64,000 nt of DNA, taken from Burkholderiales bacterium. Lineage in GTDB: Bacteria; Pseudomonadota; Gammaproteobacteria; Burkholderiales; Ga0077523. The stretch is taken from NCBI GenBank assembly GCA_022843925.1, contig JALHMS010000002.1, positions 205,906 to 269,905 of the forward strand, given 5' to 3'. The translations under genes and the position numbers were made by a program. Shown here in pieces: positions 8,646-18,051 of this stretch; position 1 is the first letter of the stretch; each line of letters starts with the position of its first letter. Under the pieces are notes generated by a model. It was not told the origin of the DNA. It saw nothing but the letters and a program-made list of their open reading frames with translations, and did not search any database.

Positions 8646-9986
8646 CTACGCCGGAGCGCCCGTGACGCCGTCGCTGCGCAGCGGCAGCTCGACCCGGACC
8701 TCCAGTCCGCCACCTTGGCGCGGCAGCAGCTGCACGCGGCCGCCGTGCATCCGGGCGACCCGCTCCACGATCGCGAGCCCGAGCCCGGCGCCCAGGGCGT
8801 CGCTGCGGGCGTCCTCGAGCCGCGTGAACGGCTGCATCACGCGGTCCATCTCGGCCTCCGGGATCCCGGGTCCCCGGTCCAGCACCGACACCACGGCCAC
8901 CGCGCCTTCCTGCCGGGTCTCGATCTCCACCTGGCCCGCGCCGTAGCGCAGCGCGTTCTCGACGAGGTTGGTGATCATCCGCTGCACGGCGGTCGGACGG
9001 AGCGGGACCGGCGGCAGGGCGCCCGTGCGGACCACCACGTCGTCGCCGCGCCGCTCGTAGCGCTCGGCCAGGGCGCGCACCAGCGAGTCGAGGTCCGCGT
9101 CGGGATCGACCGCCTCGCTGCCGCCGTCCCGTGCGAACTCGAGAAACTGGTCGATGATGCGGTCCATGTCCTCGATGTCCTGCTCCATGCCTTCGCGCGA
9201 CGGATCGGGAATGCGTCCACGGGTCATCTCCAGCGCCAGGCGGAGGCGCGAGAGCGGCGTGCGCAAGTCGTGCGAGACGCCCGCCAGCAGCACGGCGCGA
9301 TTCGATTCCTGCTGCGCGAGCGCGGTGGTCATCCGGTTGAAGCCGCGCGAGAGGGTCCGGATCTCGCTCGGGCCCTTCTCGGGCAGCGTCGGCGGGGTCT
9401 TTCCGCCGGCGATGTCCGCGGCCGCATCGGCCAGCGCCTGGAGGGGCTGGTTCACGCGCACCATCAGCGCGAGGCCGCCGAAGAGGGCGAGGGCGAGGCT
9501 CGTGAGGCTCCAGCTCACCCAGGCGGCCGCGGGCGGGAGGGCGAGGGCCGTGGGCGCGAACACCACCCAGTACGCCTGGTTCTTCACGCGGATCTTCACC
9601 CAGAGCGAACGATCGGAATCCTCGATCATCGCGAGCGCCTGCGTGTGGTCGCCGGAGCTGCGCTTCAGTTGCGTGGCGACCGCGGCGAGCATCGGGGACT
9701 GCGGCACGGCCAGTTCGTCGACGTCCAGACTCGTCGCGGGGAACAGGCGGACGTTCTGCTGGGCCGGCAGCGTCTCGCTGAAGCGTGTGCGGGCGGTGGC
9801 CGGCATCGCGTCGAGCGCGGCACTCACGGTGTTGAGCACACCCACGATATGCGACGCGACCTGCTCCGATTGCGAGCGTGCGCTGCTCATGCGGTAGAAC
9901 TGGATCCAGGCGACCTGGCTCGCGATCAGGATGAGCGCGATCAGCAGGATCGAGCGCGCCAGCAGGGAGCGCGGCAGCAGCGTCAT
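8646..9986 (-). CDS. envZ: EnvZ-type sensor histidine kinase
   Basis: This gene encodes 446 residues. The N-terminus has two membrane spans (about residues 12-30 and 155-185) enclosing a periplasmic domain of about 120 residues, then a HAMP linker, the HisKA H-box VSHDLRTPLSRLRLALEM (His near residue 248), and an ATPase domain with N-box NLVENALRYG, DRGPGI and GLGLAIVERV. It starts at an ATG overlapping the stop of ompR (ATGA), so sensor and regulator are cotranslated. In betaproteobacteria this pair is also called RisS/RisA. The trigger is probably osmotic or envelope stress, by homology only. Confidence 0.93.
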   Translation of the reverse strand: MTLLPRSLLARSILLIALILIASQVAWIQFYRMSSARSQSEQVASHIVGVLNTVSAALDAMPATARTRFSETLPAQQNVRLFPATSLDVDELAVPQSPMLAAVATQLKRSSGDHTQALAMIEDSDRSLWVKIRVKNQAYWVVFAPTALALPPAAAWVSWSLTSLALALFGGLALMVRVNQPLQALADAAADIAGGKTPPTLPEKGPSEIRTLSRGFNRMTTALAQQESNRAVLLAGVSHDLRTPLSRLRLALEMTRGRIPDPSREGMEQDIEDMDRIIDQFLEFARDGGSEAVDPDADLDSLVRALAERYERRGDDVVVRTGALPPVPLRPTAVQRMITNLVENALRYGAGQVEIETRQEGAVAVVSVLDRGPGIPEAEMDRVMQPFTRLEDARSDALGAGLGLAIVERVARMHGGRVQLLPRQGGGLEVRVELPLRSDGVTGAPA

Positions 9987-10720
9987 CAGTCCAGCACGAA
10001 CACGTAACCGAAGCCCCACACGGTCTGCAGATGGCGCGGATGGGCGGGATCGTCCTCGATCAGCTTGCGCAGCCGGGACACCTGCACGTCGATCGTGCGG
10101 TCGGACATGCCGAGTTCGCGACCCCGGGCGAGTTCCATCAGGCGTTCGCGCGTGAGGGGAGTGCCCGCGTTCGTCGCCAGGGCCTTCAGCAGCGCGAACT
10201 CACCGGTGGTGAGATTCACGATCTCCTCACCGCGCGTGAGGCGGCGCGATGCGAGATTGAGCAGGAAGGGTCCGAAGGCCACGGGCTGATCGCTCTCGGC
10301 CGGCGCGCCGGGCGGTGCCGGCGTCGCCGTCGGAAGCGTCGCGCCGCCCCGCCGGAGCACCGCTCGGATCCGGGCCACCAGCTCCTGCGGATTGAAGGGC
10401 TTGGGAAGGTAGTCGTCGGCGCCGGCGTCGAGACCGGCGATGCGGTCGACGTCGTCCCCCTTCGCGGTGAGCATGATGACCGGTGTGCGATCACCTCCGG
10501 CACGCAGTCGACGGCACAGGCTCAATCCGCCTTCGCCGGGCAGCATCAGATCGAGCACCACGAGGTCCGCGCCCCGCCCGCCGAGGGCAAGCACCATGGC
10601 GGTGCCCTCGGCAACCGATTCGACCTGGAATCCCTGCGCCTCCAGATACTGGTGGAGCAGGTCTCGCAGGCGGCGGTCGTCATCGACGACGAGGATGCGG
10701 GGGCTCTGGGATTCGGCCAT
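9986..10720 (-). CDS. ompR: OmpR-type response regulator
   Basis: This gene encodes 244 residues. The receiver domain (about 8-122) has the acidic pair DDD at 16-18, phosphoacceptor D in VVLDLMLPG (near residue 56) and K in LPKPF (near 106). A Pro/Ala linker leads to a winged-helix DNA-binding domain ending [24 protein letters not shown], an OmpR/PhoB signature. It is first in the operon with envZ and divergent from the FMN oxidase-like gene, with about 100 bases between their starts. A CATAAT on the minus strand at 10751-10746 might be its -10. Confidence 0.94.
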   Translation of the reverse strand: MAESQSPRILVVDDDRRLRDLLHQYLEAQGFQVESVAEGTAMVLALGGRGADLVVLDLMLPGEGGLSLCRRLRAGGDRTPVIMLTAKGDDVDRIAGLDAGADDYLPKPFNPQELVARIRAVLRRGGATLPTATPAPPGAPAESDQPVAFGPFLLNLASRRLTRGEEIVNLTTGEFALLKALATNAGTPLTRERLMELARGRELGMSDRTIDVQVSRLRKLIEDDPAHPRHLQTVWGFGYVFVLD

Positions 10721-10821
10721 GGGGGTCTCGGAACGGGGCGGCGCAATTATGCGTCAGAGGCGCAGGGGCGCGCCGTCCGTGACACGGGCCGCGGTAGCCG
10801 CCATCATGGAACCTGACTCCA

Positions 10822-11421
10822 GTGACAGCGACGTTCATGACCCAGCTTCTCGATGCCGATGCCCTCGACCTGACCCGCGTGCGAGACCACGTGTGGACGG
10901 GCCTCTCCCGCGCCGTGGGGGACCAGGCATCCCCGATGCGCACACCGGTGCTCGCGACCGTCGACATGAACGGGGCGCCCCAGGCGCGCACGGTGGTGCT
11001 CCGCGCCGTCGATGCCGAAGGCTGGCGGGTGTTCTGGTACACCGACATCCGCGCCCCCAAGGTCGCCCACCTGCGGGGCGACGCCCGGGCGAGCCTGGCC
11101 TTCCACGATCCGGTCGAGCGCATGCAGTGGCGCCTCTCCGGGCGCACGTGCATCCGCTCGGGCGATGCCAACGCCGCGGCGGCGTGGGCGGCGCTCTCCC
11201 AGGTGTCGCGCCGCAACTACCGGACGCAACTGCCGCCCGGGACGGCCATGCCGCTTCCCGGGGACGGGATCCCCGTCGACGCGGGCGAAGGCGAGACCGG
11301 ACGCGACCGATTCGCGGTGATCGAACTCGTCGTCGGCACGGTCGACTGGCTCTGGTTGCACCCGGGCGGACACCGGCGTGCACGCTTCACCCGCGATGCC
11401 GCCACATGGCTGACGCCCTGA
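10822..11421 (+). CDS. Pyridoxamine 5'-phosphate oxidase-like FMN-binding protein
   Basis: This gene encodes 199 residues from GTG 10822; an ATG at 10837 (MTQLL) is equally possible. The split-barrel FMN fold shows as [21 protein letters not shown] (residues about 41-61), then [15 protein letters not shown] and MQWRLSGRT, the order found in PdxH-like proteins. The C-terminal R-x-R substrate motif of true PdxH is only weakly present (HRRARF), so it may act on a different substrate or be a general flavin reductase. It overlaps the next gene, a macrodomain protein, by 16 bases, an uncommon partnership. Confidence 0.8.
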   Translation: MTATFMTQLLDADALDLTRVRDHVWTGLSRAVGDQASPMRTPVLATVDMNGAPQARTVVLRAVDAEGWRVFWYTDIRAPKVAHLRGDARASLAFHDPVERMQWRLSGRTCIRSGDANAAAAWAALSQVSRRNYRTQLPPGTAMPLPGDGIPVDAGEGETGRDRFAVIELVVGTVDWLWLHPGGHRRARFTRDAATWLTP

Positions 11422-11942
11422 CCGATGCCATCGACCGGATCCGGGTCGTCCAGGGTGACATCACCCGCGAGGCCGTCGACGCGATCGTCAACGCCGCGAA
11501 CAGCAGCCTTCTGGGTGGCGGTGGTGTCGATGGCGCCATACACCGCGTCGCAGGGCCCGAACTGCTCGCCTACTGCCGCACCCTAGGCGGCTGTCCCACC
11601 GGACAGGCACGCATCACCCCCGGCTTCCATCTTCCCGCCCGCTGGGTGATCCACACCGTCGGGCCGGTCTGGCACGGAGGCCAACGCGGCGAGGACGATC
11701 TGCTGGCGAGCTGCTATCGCGAGAGCCTGCGTCAGGCGGTCGCCCACGACGTCCGCACGATCGCCTTTCCGCAGATCAGCACCGGCGTGTACCACTTTCC
11801 GCTCGAACGCGCCTGCGCCATCGCCGCGCGCGAAGTGGCAGCGGGTCTCGCCCGGAGCCCGTTGCTCGCGGAGGTGCGGCTGGTCTGTTTCACGGCGGAC
11901 GGCTTCGCTGCGGCTCGTCAGGCGGTGCGCGAACTCGCATGA
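11406..11942 (+). CDS. Macrodomain protein, likely ADP-ribose/O-acetyl-ADP-ribose hydrolase
   Basis: This gene encodes 178 residues, the length of a single MacroD-type domain. Signatures of the YmdB/MacroD group are complete: [18 protein letters not shown] near residue 18, [16 protein letters not shown] near 36, [15 protein letters not shown], and [14 protein letters not shown] near 118. Members remove ADP-ribose from proteins or hydrolyse O-acetyl-ADP-ribose. It overlaps both neighbours (16 bases with the FMN protein, ATGA with the propeller protein), so the three are one translated unit. No ADP-ribosyltransferase or sirtuin gene is visible beside it. Confidence 0.9.
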   Translation: MADALTDAIDRIRVVQGDITREAVDAIVNAANSSLLGGGGVDGAIHRVAGPELLAYCRTLGGCPTGQARITPGFHLPARWVIHTVGPVWHGGQRGEDDLLASCYRESLRQAVAHDVRTIAFPQISTGVYHFPLERACAIAAREVAAGLARSPLLAEVRLVCFTADGFAAARQAVRELA

Positions 11943-13153
11943 GCATCGGTTCGGCGGAACACCGCCGTCGCGCGATCCTTCGCGGCCTGATCGGTCTGCC
12001 GGCGAGTCTCGCGTCGGGACCCGCCGCAGGAGCCCCCCGGCGCGCGCCGGCGTTCACGGAGATTGCGGTGCCCGGTGTGCCGGACGCCAACGCCATCTGG
12101 GGTGCGACCGGGCGGGACATCCATGGCCGGTTGTGGTTCGGCGTCTCCGCCAAGCGTCCCGGTGGCAGTGCACATCTGCTCCGTCTCGACCCTGCGACCG
12201 GGCGCTGGACCGATGCCGGGGCCGTGAACGATCGGCTCGGTCGCGCCGGCGTGCGTCGGGATGGCGAAGGGCAGGTCAAGATCCACTCGCGCATCCTGCA
12301 GGCCGCCGACGGCAGGCTCTACTTCACGTCCATGGACGAGGACGGCGAACGCGAGGACGGCACGATGCTTCCCCGATGGGGGAGTCATCTCTGGCGCATC
12401 GATCCGGCGACGTTCGCCTGGGAGCACCTGCTTGCCGCGCCGGAAGGGCTCGTGGCGGCAGCGGCGGGTGGTCCTTTCGTGTTCGCGCTCGGGTACTTCG
12501 GTCACGTGCTCTACCGCTTCGACACGCGCTCCGGCGAGGTCCGGCGGGCGATCGTCGGCACCGAGGGAGGCCACGCGTGCCGCAACGTGCTCGCCGACCC
12601 GCGCGGCCATGCGTTCGTCCCGCGCCTAGGGCGCTCGGCCACCGGCGCAGGCGAAGCCCATCTCGTCGAGTTCGATGCGCGGTTCGACGTGCGCGCCGCG
12701 ACGCCGATGCCGCGCTATCCGACGGCGGCCGGACCGACTGCGAACCACGGCATCGTCGGCGTGGCATCGATGCCCGACGGACGCATCTTCTTCACGACCC
12801 ACGAGGGCTGGCTGCACGAGCTGGTGCCGAAGGCCGCGTCGCCGACGGCCGTGGTGGATCGCGGTCCGTTTCATCCGGAGGGCGCCGCCTATGCCCCGTC
12901 GCTCTTCGTGCGGGACAAGGGCCGCGCGCTCGTCGGCATCACCCAGCGGGGCGGTCGGTTCGAATGGGTGCGAAGGGCGCTGCCGTCGTGGCGATCCGAT
13001 GCGGCCCCGATCGATCTCGGGACCCGGAAGGGGGTGCTGCTCTACGGCTCCATGACCACCGACGACGCAGGGCGCTGCTACGTGGCGGGATGGCAGGCGG
13101 CGGGCGGGGGCGGGCACCGTCCGCTGCTCATGCGGGTGACGGACGGCGGCTGA
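11939..13153 (+). CDS. Exported protein with beta-propeller-like repeats
   Basis: This gene encodes 404 residues. The N-terminus [20 protein letters not shown] carries a twin-arginine-like pattern followed by a hydrophobic stretch, so export by Tat or Sec is likely. The body has repeated strand-turn units such as [44 protein letters not shown] and [21 protein letters not shown], spaced roughly 45-60 residues, which looks like a six- or seven-bladed propeller. No catalytic or PQQ residue set is recognised. It overlaps the macrodomain gene by four bases. The stop codon lies inside the loop of a 10-base-pair hairpin. Confidence 0.68.
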   Translation: MSIGSAEHRRRAILRGLIGLPASLASGPAAGAPRRAPAFTEIAVPGVPDANAIWGATGRDIHGRLWFGVSAKRPGGSAHLLRLDPATGRWTDAGAVNDRLGRAGVRRDGEGQVKIHSRILQAADGRLYFTSMDEDGEREDGTMLPRWGSHLWRIDPATFAWEHLLAAPEGLVAAAAGGPFVFALGYFGHVLYRFDTRSGEVRRAIVGTEGGHACRNVLADPRGHAFVPRLGRSATGAGEAHLVEFDARFDVRAATPMPRYPTAAGPTANHGIVGVASMPDGRIFFTTHEGWLHELVPKAASPTAVVDRGPFHPEGAAYAPSLFVRDKGRALVGITQRGGRFEWVRRALPSWRSDAAPIDLGTRKGVLLYGSMTTDDAGRCYVAGWQAAGGGGHRPLLMRVTDGG

Positions 13154-13163
13154 GCCGCCGTCC
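13141..13163 (+). terminator. Perfect hairpin containing a stop codon in its loop
   Basis: Ten bases GGACGGCGGC and their exact complement GCCGCCGTCC flank a three-base loop, TGA, which is the stop codon of the propeller gene. There is no U-run after it, so it is not a classical terminator, but it sits between convergent genes and would fold from either strand's transcript. Confidence 0.5.
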
Positions 13164-13183
13164 GATGCTTCGTCTCCGGCCGC

Positions 13184-14818
13184 TCACTGCCCCGTGTAGG
13201 TGATCTTCCAGATCACGCCGGACTTCGGCGTCACGTAGAAGGGCGAGGGCATCGTGAAGTCGGTGTACAGCTCACCGTAGTCGACCACGTACATCGACTT
13301 GCCGTCGCGGCTGAACACGACGTCGTTGGTGCGCTCCATCCCGCCACGGTTCGCCGGCTTCTGGTACGCGTTCGGACCCATGTCGATGTTCCGGGCGAAG
13401 TACGACCACTTCACGCCGGCCGGCTCCAGGAACTCGACCTTGACGATCGCGGGCCAGGTGGGGACGAGGCTCTCCGGACCGTTGTCGATGATCCCGTAGA
13501 TGGCGGCGAAGATCGTCTCCTTGCCTGCGCCGAAGGCTTCGGGTGCCCACGCGATGCCGTCCATCGGGTTGTTGGTGTCCCACTCCATCACCGGGTTGAT
13601 GTAGCCGTTCGGATTCGGATTCGCGGCGATGAGCGGGACGCCGCGCACACCGTCGACATGCACCGGGAAGTGATAGGGCGCCTGTTTGGGGATGAACGGT
13701 TCGTCGCCGATGTAGAGCTGCGGATACGGGCGCTCGATCTTCGAGCCGGTCCAGTGGACGAGGCTCGACCGCTTGTTGGTCACGAACCCGAAGCCGTCCT
13801 TGTCCGGAAAGCCCGCGTCCTGCCCCTTCTCGGTGACGAGCCAAAGGCGTTCCGGGCTGTTGGCGAGCCGGCGATGTCCGAGATCGTTGGCGCCGTTGTC
13901 CGATACTGCGAGCGTGTTCTCGAAGCGCGTGCCCTTCGGCCCGAACTCGACGCCCGACTGGTTGCGGAAGCCCATCGCGTACACCTCCATGCTGCTGTGG
14001 GCGTAGATGCCGTCCGTACCCTTCGCATCGATCTTCACGCGCATGATCGATCCGTGACAGGGCACCTGCGCCTTCACGATCTGCCCAGGCTTCGCAGGCA
14101 CACCCACGGGCATGTAGCCGCCGGTCATGCGACCGTCCGACGACTTGATGTTGAGCCCCGTGTGCACGATGTCGCGGCAGGGGGCGTCGTGGGGCGTGGG
14201 CGGCAGTCCGTCCGGATGCGCGAGCCAGTAGGGATCCTTCGGGATGTCGGTCCAGCCGTGGTTGTCCGGGTCGGCGAAGCCGGTGTTGCTGGGCAGGCCC
14301 AGTGCGAAGTACAGGTAGCCGTCCTTGCAGGTCATGCCGCCGTTGCGGTGGTCACCGATCATGAGGTCCTTCACGATCAGCTTCAGCTCGCCGTTCACGC
14401 CGTCGATCTCCCAGATCTTCTCGCCGTACTCCGGGATGTAGATCTTGCGGTTCTCGGCGCAGTAGGCGATCTCGTTCATCACGGTCTTGAAGGTGCCGCG
14501 ACCGATCTCCTTCAGCAGCTTGCCGTTCGGATCGAACACCTTGATGTGCGCGGGCTCGGTGCCATTCATGAACAGCGGGCCCGAGATCGCCACCCACACG
14601 TTGCCGTTGCCGTCCACCGTCGCGGACGACGGCGTGTCGAGTCCGGCGACGAACACCTCTGCCTTGTAACCCTTGGGCACGACGATCTTCGTTGGATCGG
14701 GCTTCACCGGGATGCGGGGCTCCCAGCTCCCGGCCCTTCCTGTTCCCTGCTGCTGTGCCATCGCGGCCGATGAGGCGAGGGCGACGATGGCGATTGCGAT
14801 CGCGTTTCGGACTCTCAT
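13184..14818 (-). CDS. Quinoprotein-like sugar (sorbosone) dehydrogenase, periplasmic
   Basis: This gene encodes 544 residues. A signal peptide (residues 1-21, ending AMA) directs it to the periplasm. The mature part opens VVPKGYKAEVFVAGLDTPSSATVDGNGNVWVA and includes HGSIMRVKID, YAMGFRNQSG and VDYGEL(Y), the pattern of the L-sorbosone/glucose dehydrogenase (GSDH) propeller family, which use PQQ with a cytochrome acceptor. AAGGAGGAGC precedes the ATG. It is downstream of a small cytochrome c in the same direction (134 bases between), which fits as its electron acceptor. No PQQ synthesis genes are present in the window. The substrate is unknown, and it may be a propeller binding protein only. 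Confidence 0.75.
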   Translation of the reverse strand: MRVRNAIAIAIVALASSAAMAQQQGTGRAGSWEPRIPVKPDPTKIVVPKGYKAEVFVAGLDTPSSATVDGNGNVWVAISGPLFMNGTEPAHIKVFDPNGKLLKEIGRGTFKTVMNEIAYCAENRKIYIPEYGEKIWEIDGVNGELKLIVKDLMIGDHRNGGMTCKDGYLYFALGLPSNTGFADPDNHGWTDIPKDPYWLAHPDGLPPTPHDAPCRDIVHTGLNIKSSDGRMTGGYMPVGVPAKPGQIVKAQVPCHGSIMRVKIDAKGTDGIYAHSSMEVYAMGFRNQSGVEFGPKGTRFENTLAVSDNGANDLGHRRLANSPERLWLVTEKGQDAGFPDKDGFGFVTNKRSSLVHWTGSKIERPYPQLYIGDEPFIPKQAPYHFPVHVDGVRGVPLIAANPNPNGYINPVMEWDTNNPMDGIAWAPEAFGAGKETIFAAIYGIIDNGPESLVPTWPAIVKVEFLEPAGVKWSYFARNIDMGPNAYQKPANRGGMERTNDVVFSRDGKSMYVVDYGELYTDFTMPSPFYVTPKSGVIWKITYTGQ

Positions 14819-14952
14819 TGCTTGCTCCTCCTTGAGTTGCGGTTCGAGGACCGCGGGACACTGCACTGCGACGACTCGGGGATGCGAGATCGGCCGACGG
14901 TCCGGCAACGGCGCGTGGCACGGCCGGCCGCGATCGCCGATCGATGCCTGGG

Positions 14953-15339
14953 TCAGTAGGTGGGGAGCGACCGGACGTGGGCGATGACGTCGGCGATCTG
15001 CTGATCGGAGAGCGTGCCGGCGAACGACGGCATGTAGGCGCTCTTCCCGACCGACTCGCCGCCATTCAGGATCACGTGGCGCAGGTACCGGTCGGGGAGC
15101 TGGTCGATGTAGCCCTTCTTCGTGAGGTTGTTCACGTGGGGCATGAAGACGAGGCCGTCGCCCTGGCCGTCGACACCGTGGCAGCCGCGGCAGTAGCGCT
15201 TGTACAGGCCGGCGCCGTTGGCTGCGTCCCCCGTGCCGTCGGGCGGATCCTCCGCATGCGACGTCGGGGCGATCGTCCCGACGAGGCCGGCGGCGATGAT
15301 CAGGAGGCGGATGCCCAGGCCGCGGATGGGTGGGGCCAT
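14953..15339 (-). CDS. Small c-type cytochrome, single haem
   Basis: This gene encodes 128 residues. Signal segment at residues about 9-28, then the haem site CRGCH (Cys near 53) following GAGLYKRYC, and a distal Met probably in AYMPSFAG near 102. The end, LSDQQIADVIAHVRSLP, is the standard last helix of class I cytochromes. The ATG at 15339 follows GGGAGA; longer in-frame starts lack a ribosome site. It is first of a two-gene unit with the dehydrogenase above and likely carries its electrons to an oxidase. Confidence 0.85.
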   Translation of the reverse strand: MAPPIRGLGIRLLIIAAGLVGTIAPTSHAEDPPDGTGDAANGAGLYKRYCRGCHGVDGQGDGLVFMPHVNNLTKKGYIDQLPDRYLRHVILNGGESVGKSAYMPSFAGTLSDQQIADVIAHVRSLPTY

Positions 15340-15559
15340 GTCTTGACTCTCCCTGACGTGAGCGCCGCGCCATCCGCCGACAACGCCGGGGTGCGAGGAC
15401 ATTGGTATGTCGGGGAGCCTACGCAGCAGCGGCGGCCGCGCCAACGGGCCGGGACAGCGTCAGGAACGGCGCTGGGGGAGATGGGGAAGAGTTCTGCGCC
15501 GTCGACGGGCGTTCGTCACGCGGATCGGGCGGAGACTCGTGAAAGCTTCGGACGAAGTG

Positions 15560-16681
15560 TCAGGAGACCAGGGCCGGCTGCTTCGCGTGCAGGAACCACT
15601 CGTCGATCACCATGTGCCGGGTGAACCACCGATTGCCGAGCATGCGGGTGGCGAGGAATCGCTTGAGTCCTTCGGGCAGTCGATCGGTGAAGGACGCCGT
15701 CTCTCGGGGGCCGAAGCGATCCACCATCGCGGTCTCGTAGGGGGTGAGCCGATCTGCGGAGAAGTCGCCTGCCGCGGCGATCAGGGTGTCTGCAGCGAGC
15801 AGCGCCGACTCGACCGCTGGCCGGATGCCTTCGCCGCTCTGCGGATACGCGAGCCCTGCAGCGTCCCCGACGAGCAGGGCGTGGTCACCCACGAGCGGAC
15901 GCGGTGCGTGGTTGTAGAGCAGATAGGCGTGACCGCCGAACTTCTCGGGCATGTCCTGGGGCACGCGCCGCCTCGACTTCAGCCAGCGGGCGAACGACTG
16001 CACGTGTTCGGCGAGACGATGATTGTCCTCGCGCCCGAGGCCCACGTTGAGGAAGCGCCCCTTGCGGAACACCCAGCCGTAGCCCTTCAGGTCGTCGCAG
16101 AAGTACAGCTCGGGCATCTCGCCCGTGGCCTCGCAGTCGGCGGCCTGGGCGTCCGTCATCGGGAACTCGATCTCCTGCGCCGCGACGACGGTCTCGGATT
16201 GCCCGAGCTGGGCTCCGAGATGCCGCGCGACCGGGCAGAAGTGGCCGCCGGCGCCGACCAGCACGCGGCCCGCCAGGGTGCCGTTCGCCACCCAGCCGGT
16301 GCCGTCGCGTTCGAGGTGCTTGAGCGGTGCGGGGTCGGCGATGCGTGCACCGGAACGCGCCAGGAGGAAGTGGTCGAACTCGCTGCGCCGGATGCCGTAG
16401 CTGACCGCCTGGTCGTACCGCGTCTCGACGACGCGATCTCCGATGATGCCCGTCCGGAACGCGGTGATCGGTTGCATCGTGCGGCCATCCCGACGGTACT
16501 CGGCCTCGTCGATCCGGAGTTCATCCAGCACGGCGGGCGTCACCCAGCCCGCGCAGATCTTGTCGCGGGGAAACGCCTTGCGGTCGAGTACAACGACATC
16601 GGCGCCGGCGCGTGCGAGTTTCCAGGCGCAAGTGGAGCCGGCGGGGCCGCCGCCGACGATGAGGACTTCGCAGCGATCCAT
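15560..16681 (-). CDS. FAD-dependent oxidoreductase, geranylgeranyl-reductase type
   Basis: This gene encodes 373 residues. The FAD Rossmann motif VGGGPAGSTCAWKLARAGADVVVLDR is at residues about 9-34, KICAGWVTPAVLDEL is the usual substrate-side motif of the geranylgeranyl reductase group, and LVGDAAGLAYPQSGEGI near residue 290 is the second FAD motif (G-D-A-A-G). These enzymes saturate carbon-carbon double bonds in isoprenoid or lipid chains. It is separated by only four bases from a Cfa-type methyltransferase gene upstream, so the two probably act on the same lipid. It may alternatively be a halogenase-like or tryptophan 2-monooxygenase-like flavin enzyme, but the motifs favour a reductase. 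Confidence 0.82.
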   Translation of the reverse strand: MDRCEVLIVGGGPAGSTCAWKLARAGADVVVLDRKAFPRDKICAGWVTPAVLDELRIDEAEYRRDGRTMQPITAFRTGIIGDRVVETRYDQAVSYGIRRSEFDHFLLARSGARIADPAPLKHLERDGTGWVANGTLAGRVLVGAGGHFCPVARHLGAQLGQSETVVAAQEIEFPMTDAQAADCEATGEMPELYFCDDLKGYGWVFRKGRFLNVGLGREDNHRLAEHVQSFARWLKSRRRVPQDMPEKFGGHAYLLYNHAPRPLVGDHALLVGDAAGLAYPQSGEGIRPAVESALLAADTLIAAAGDFSADRLTPYETAMVDRFGPRETASFTDRLPEGLKRFLATRMLGNRWFTRHMVIDEWFLHAKQPALVS

Positions 16682-16685
16682 GCCC

Positions 16686-17942
16686 TCAGCTCCGGTAGAG
16701 ATGGTGGCGGGTCATCGGCACCGCGTTGTCCGTCGCGTGGGCGAAGACCACCTGGAAGAGTTGCAGCGCCCCGGTCAGGAACGATGCCTCCGAGCCGCCG
16801 AGGTAGAGGCGCCACATCCGCACGAATCGTTCGTCGTACATCGACGCGATGCGACCGGTGTTCTGCTCGAAACGCTCGCGCCAGTGCTTCAGCGTCTGCG
16901 CGTAGTGGAGCCGGAGGTTCTCGACGTCGAGCACCGAGAGCCGACTGCCCTCGAAGATCCGCATCATCTCGGCAAGGGTCGCCGGATAGGCGCCGGGGAA
17001 GATGCGCTTCTCGATCCATGCATTCATCGGCGCCGGGCGGTTGCGTCCGATCGAGTGGATGAGGCCGCGCCCGCCCGGCGCGAGCACGCCGCGGATCACC
17101 TCGCCCAGCACGGGATAGTTCTCCACGCCCACGTGCTCCAGCATGCCGACCGACACGAAGCGGTCGCAGCGGCCGGTCATGTTCCGGTAGTCGTCGAGAA
17201 CGTACTCGATGCGATCGTCGAGGCCCTCGCGCTTCGCCGCCTCGCGCGCGAAGCGTACCTGCTCCTCGGAGATGTTGAACGCACGGACGGTGGCGCCGTA
17301 GTGCTTCGCGAAGTGCCGGGCGAGGCCGCCCCAGCCGCAGCCGGCCTCGTAGACGACGTCGCCCGGCTGCACCCCGAGCTTGCGCGCCACGTGATCGAGC
17401 TTGGCGATCTGCGCCTGTTCGATGGTCATGTCCGGCTGCGCGTAGTAGGCGCAGGTGTACTGCATCCGCTCGCGATCGAGCCAGAGGCGGTAGAACTCGT
17501 TGCCGAGATCGTAGTGTCGGTGGATGTTCTCGCGGGAGCCGGCGAGGGTGTTGGCGCGCGGGCGGTTGATCCAGCGCAGGAACTTCGCCTTGAGCGAGGT
17601 CTCGGGGAGGCTGTCCAGCCCGCGGAAGATATAGGCGAGACAGGCGACGAACTCGCCTTCCACGTCGACGCGGCCGGCGCTGTAGTCGTCCCCGGTGAAG
17701 AGCTCGGGATTCACCAGCATGCGGAAGAGCGCGCTGCGCTCGCGGATCACGATGCGGGCGACGGGCGGGTCCTGGTTCTGGCCGCGTATCTGCTCCCCGG
17801 TCCAGAGCGAGAACGCGATGGGCGGATCGCCGCAGACCGAGAGCAACCCCTCGAGGAGGCGACGCTCCAGTCCGCTGATCTCTGCCCTGCCGCCGTGCGC
17901 GGCGCTCTGGGCAATCTGAAAGTGGCCTTCCTTCTGGTCCAT
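16686..17942 (-). CDS. cfa: Cyclopropane-fatty-acyl-phospholipid synthase family methyltransferase
   Basis: This gene encodes 418 residues. SAM-binding motif YEAGCGWGGLARHFAKHYGA lies near residue 183, then VGMLEHVGVENYP and a C-terminal LHYAQTLKHWRERF, all as in Cfa enzymes, which add a methylene from SAM to a cis double bond of membrane lipid acyl chains. The N-terminal 100 residues match the extra domain of longer Cfa proteins. A GGAGAG ribosome site precedes the ATG 17942. The flavin reductase gene follows four bases later, which hints at conversion of the methylene product to a methyl branch. Confidence 0.9.
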   Translation of the reverse strand: MDQKEGHFQIAQSAAHGGRAEISGLERRLLEGLLSVCGDPPIAFSLWTGEQIRGQNQDPPVARIVIRERSALFRMLVNPELFTGDDYSAGRVDVEGEFVACLAYIFRGLDSLPETSLKAKFLRWINRPRANTLAGSRENIHRHYDLGNEFYRLWLDRERMQYTCAYYAQPDMTIEQAQIAKLDHVARKLGVQPGDVVYEAGCGWGGLARHFAKHYGATVRAFNISEEQVRFAREAAKREGLDDRIEYVLDDYRNMTGRCDRFVSVGMLEHVGVENYPVLGEVIRGVLAPGGRGLIHSIGRNRPAPMNAWIEKRIFPGAYPATLAEMMRIFEGSRLSVLDVENLRLHYAQTLKHWRERFEQNTGRIASMYDERFVRMWRLYLGGSEASFLTGALQLFQVVFAHATDNAVPMTRHHLYRS

Positions 17943-18051
17943 CGGCAACTCTCCATCCGAAACCACGGGTCGATTCTGACCGATCGGCACGGTGTCGCCA
18001 ATGCCGGCGCGGATCGGTCAAGCGATCCGCGCCGGAGTCTCACCAGTGTGG

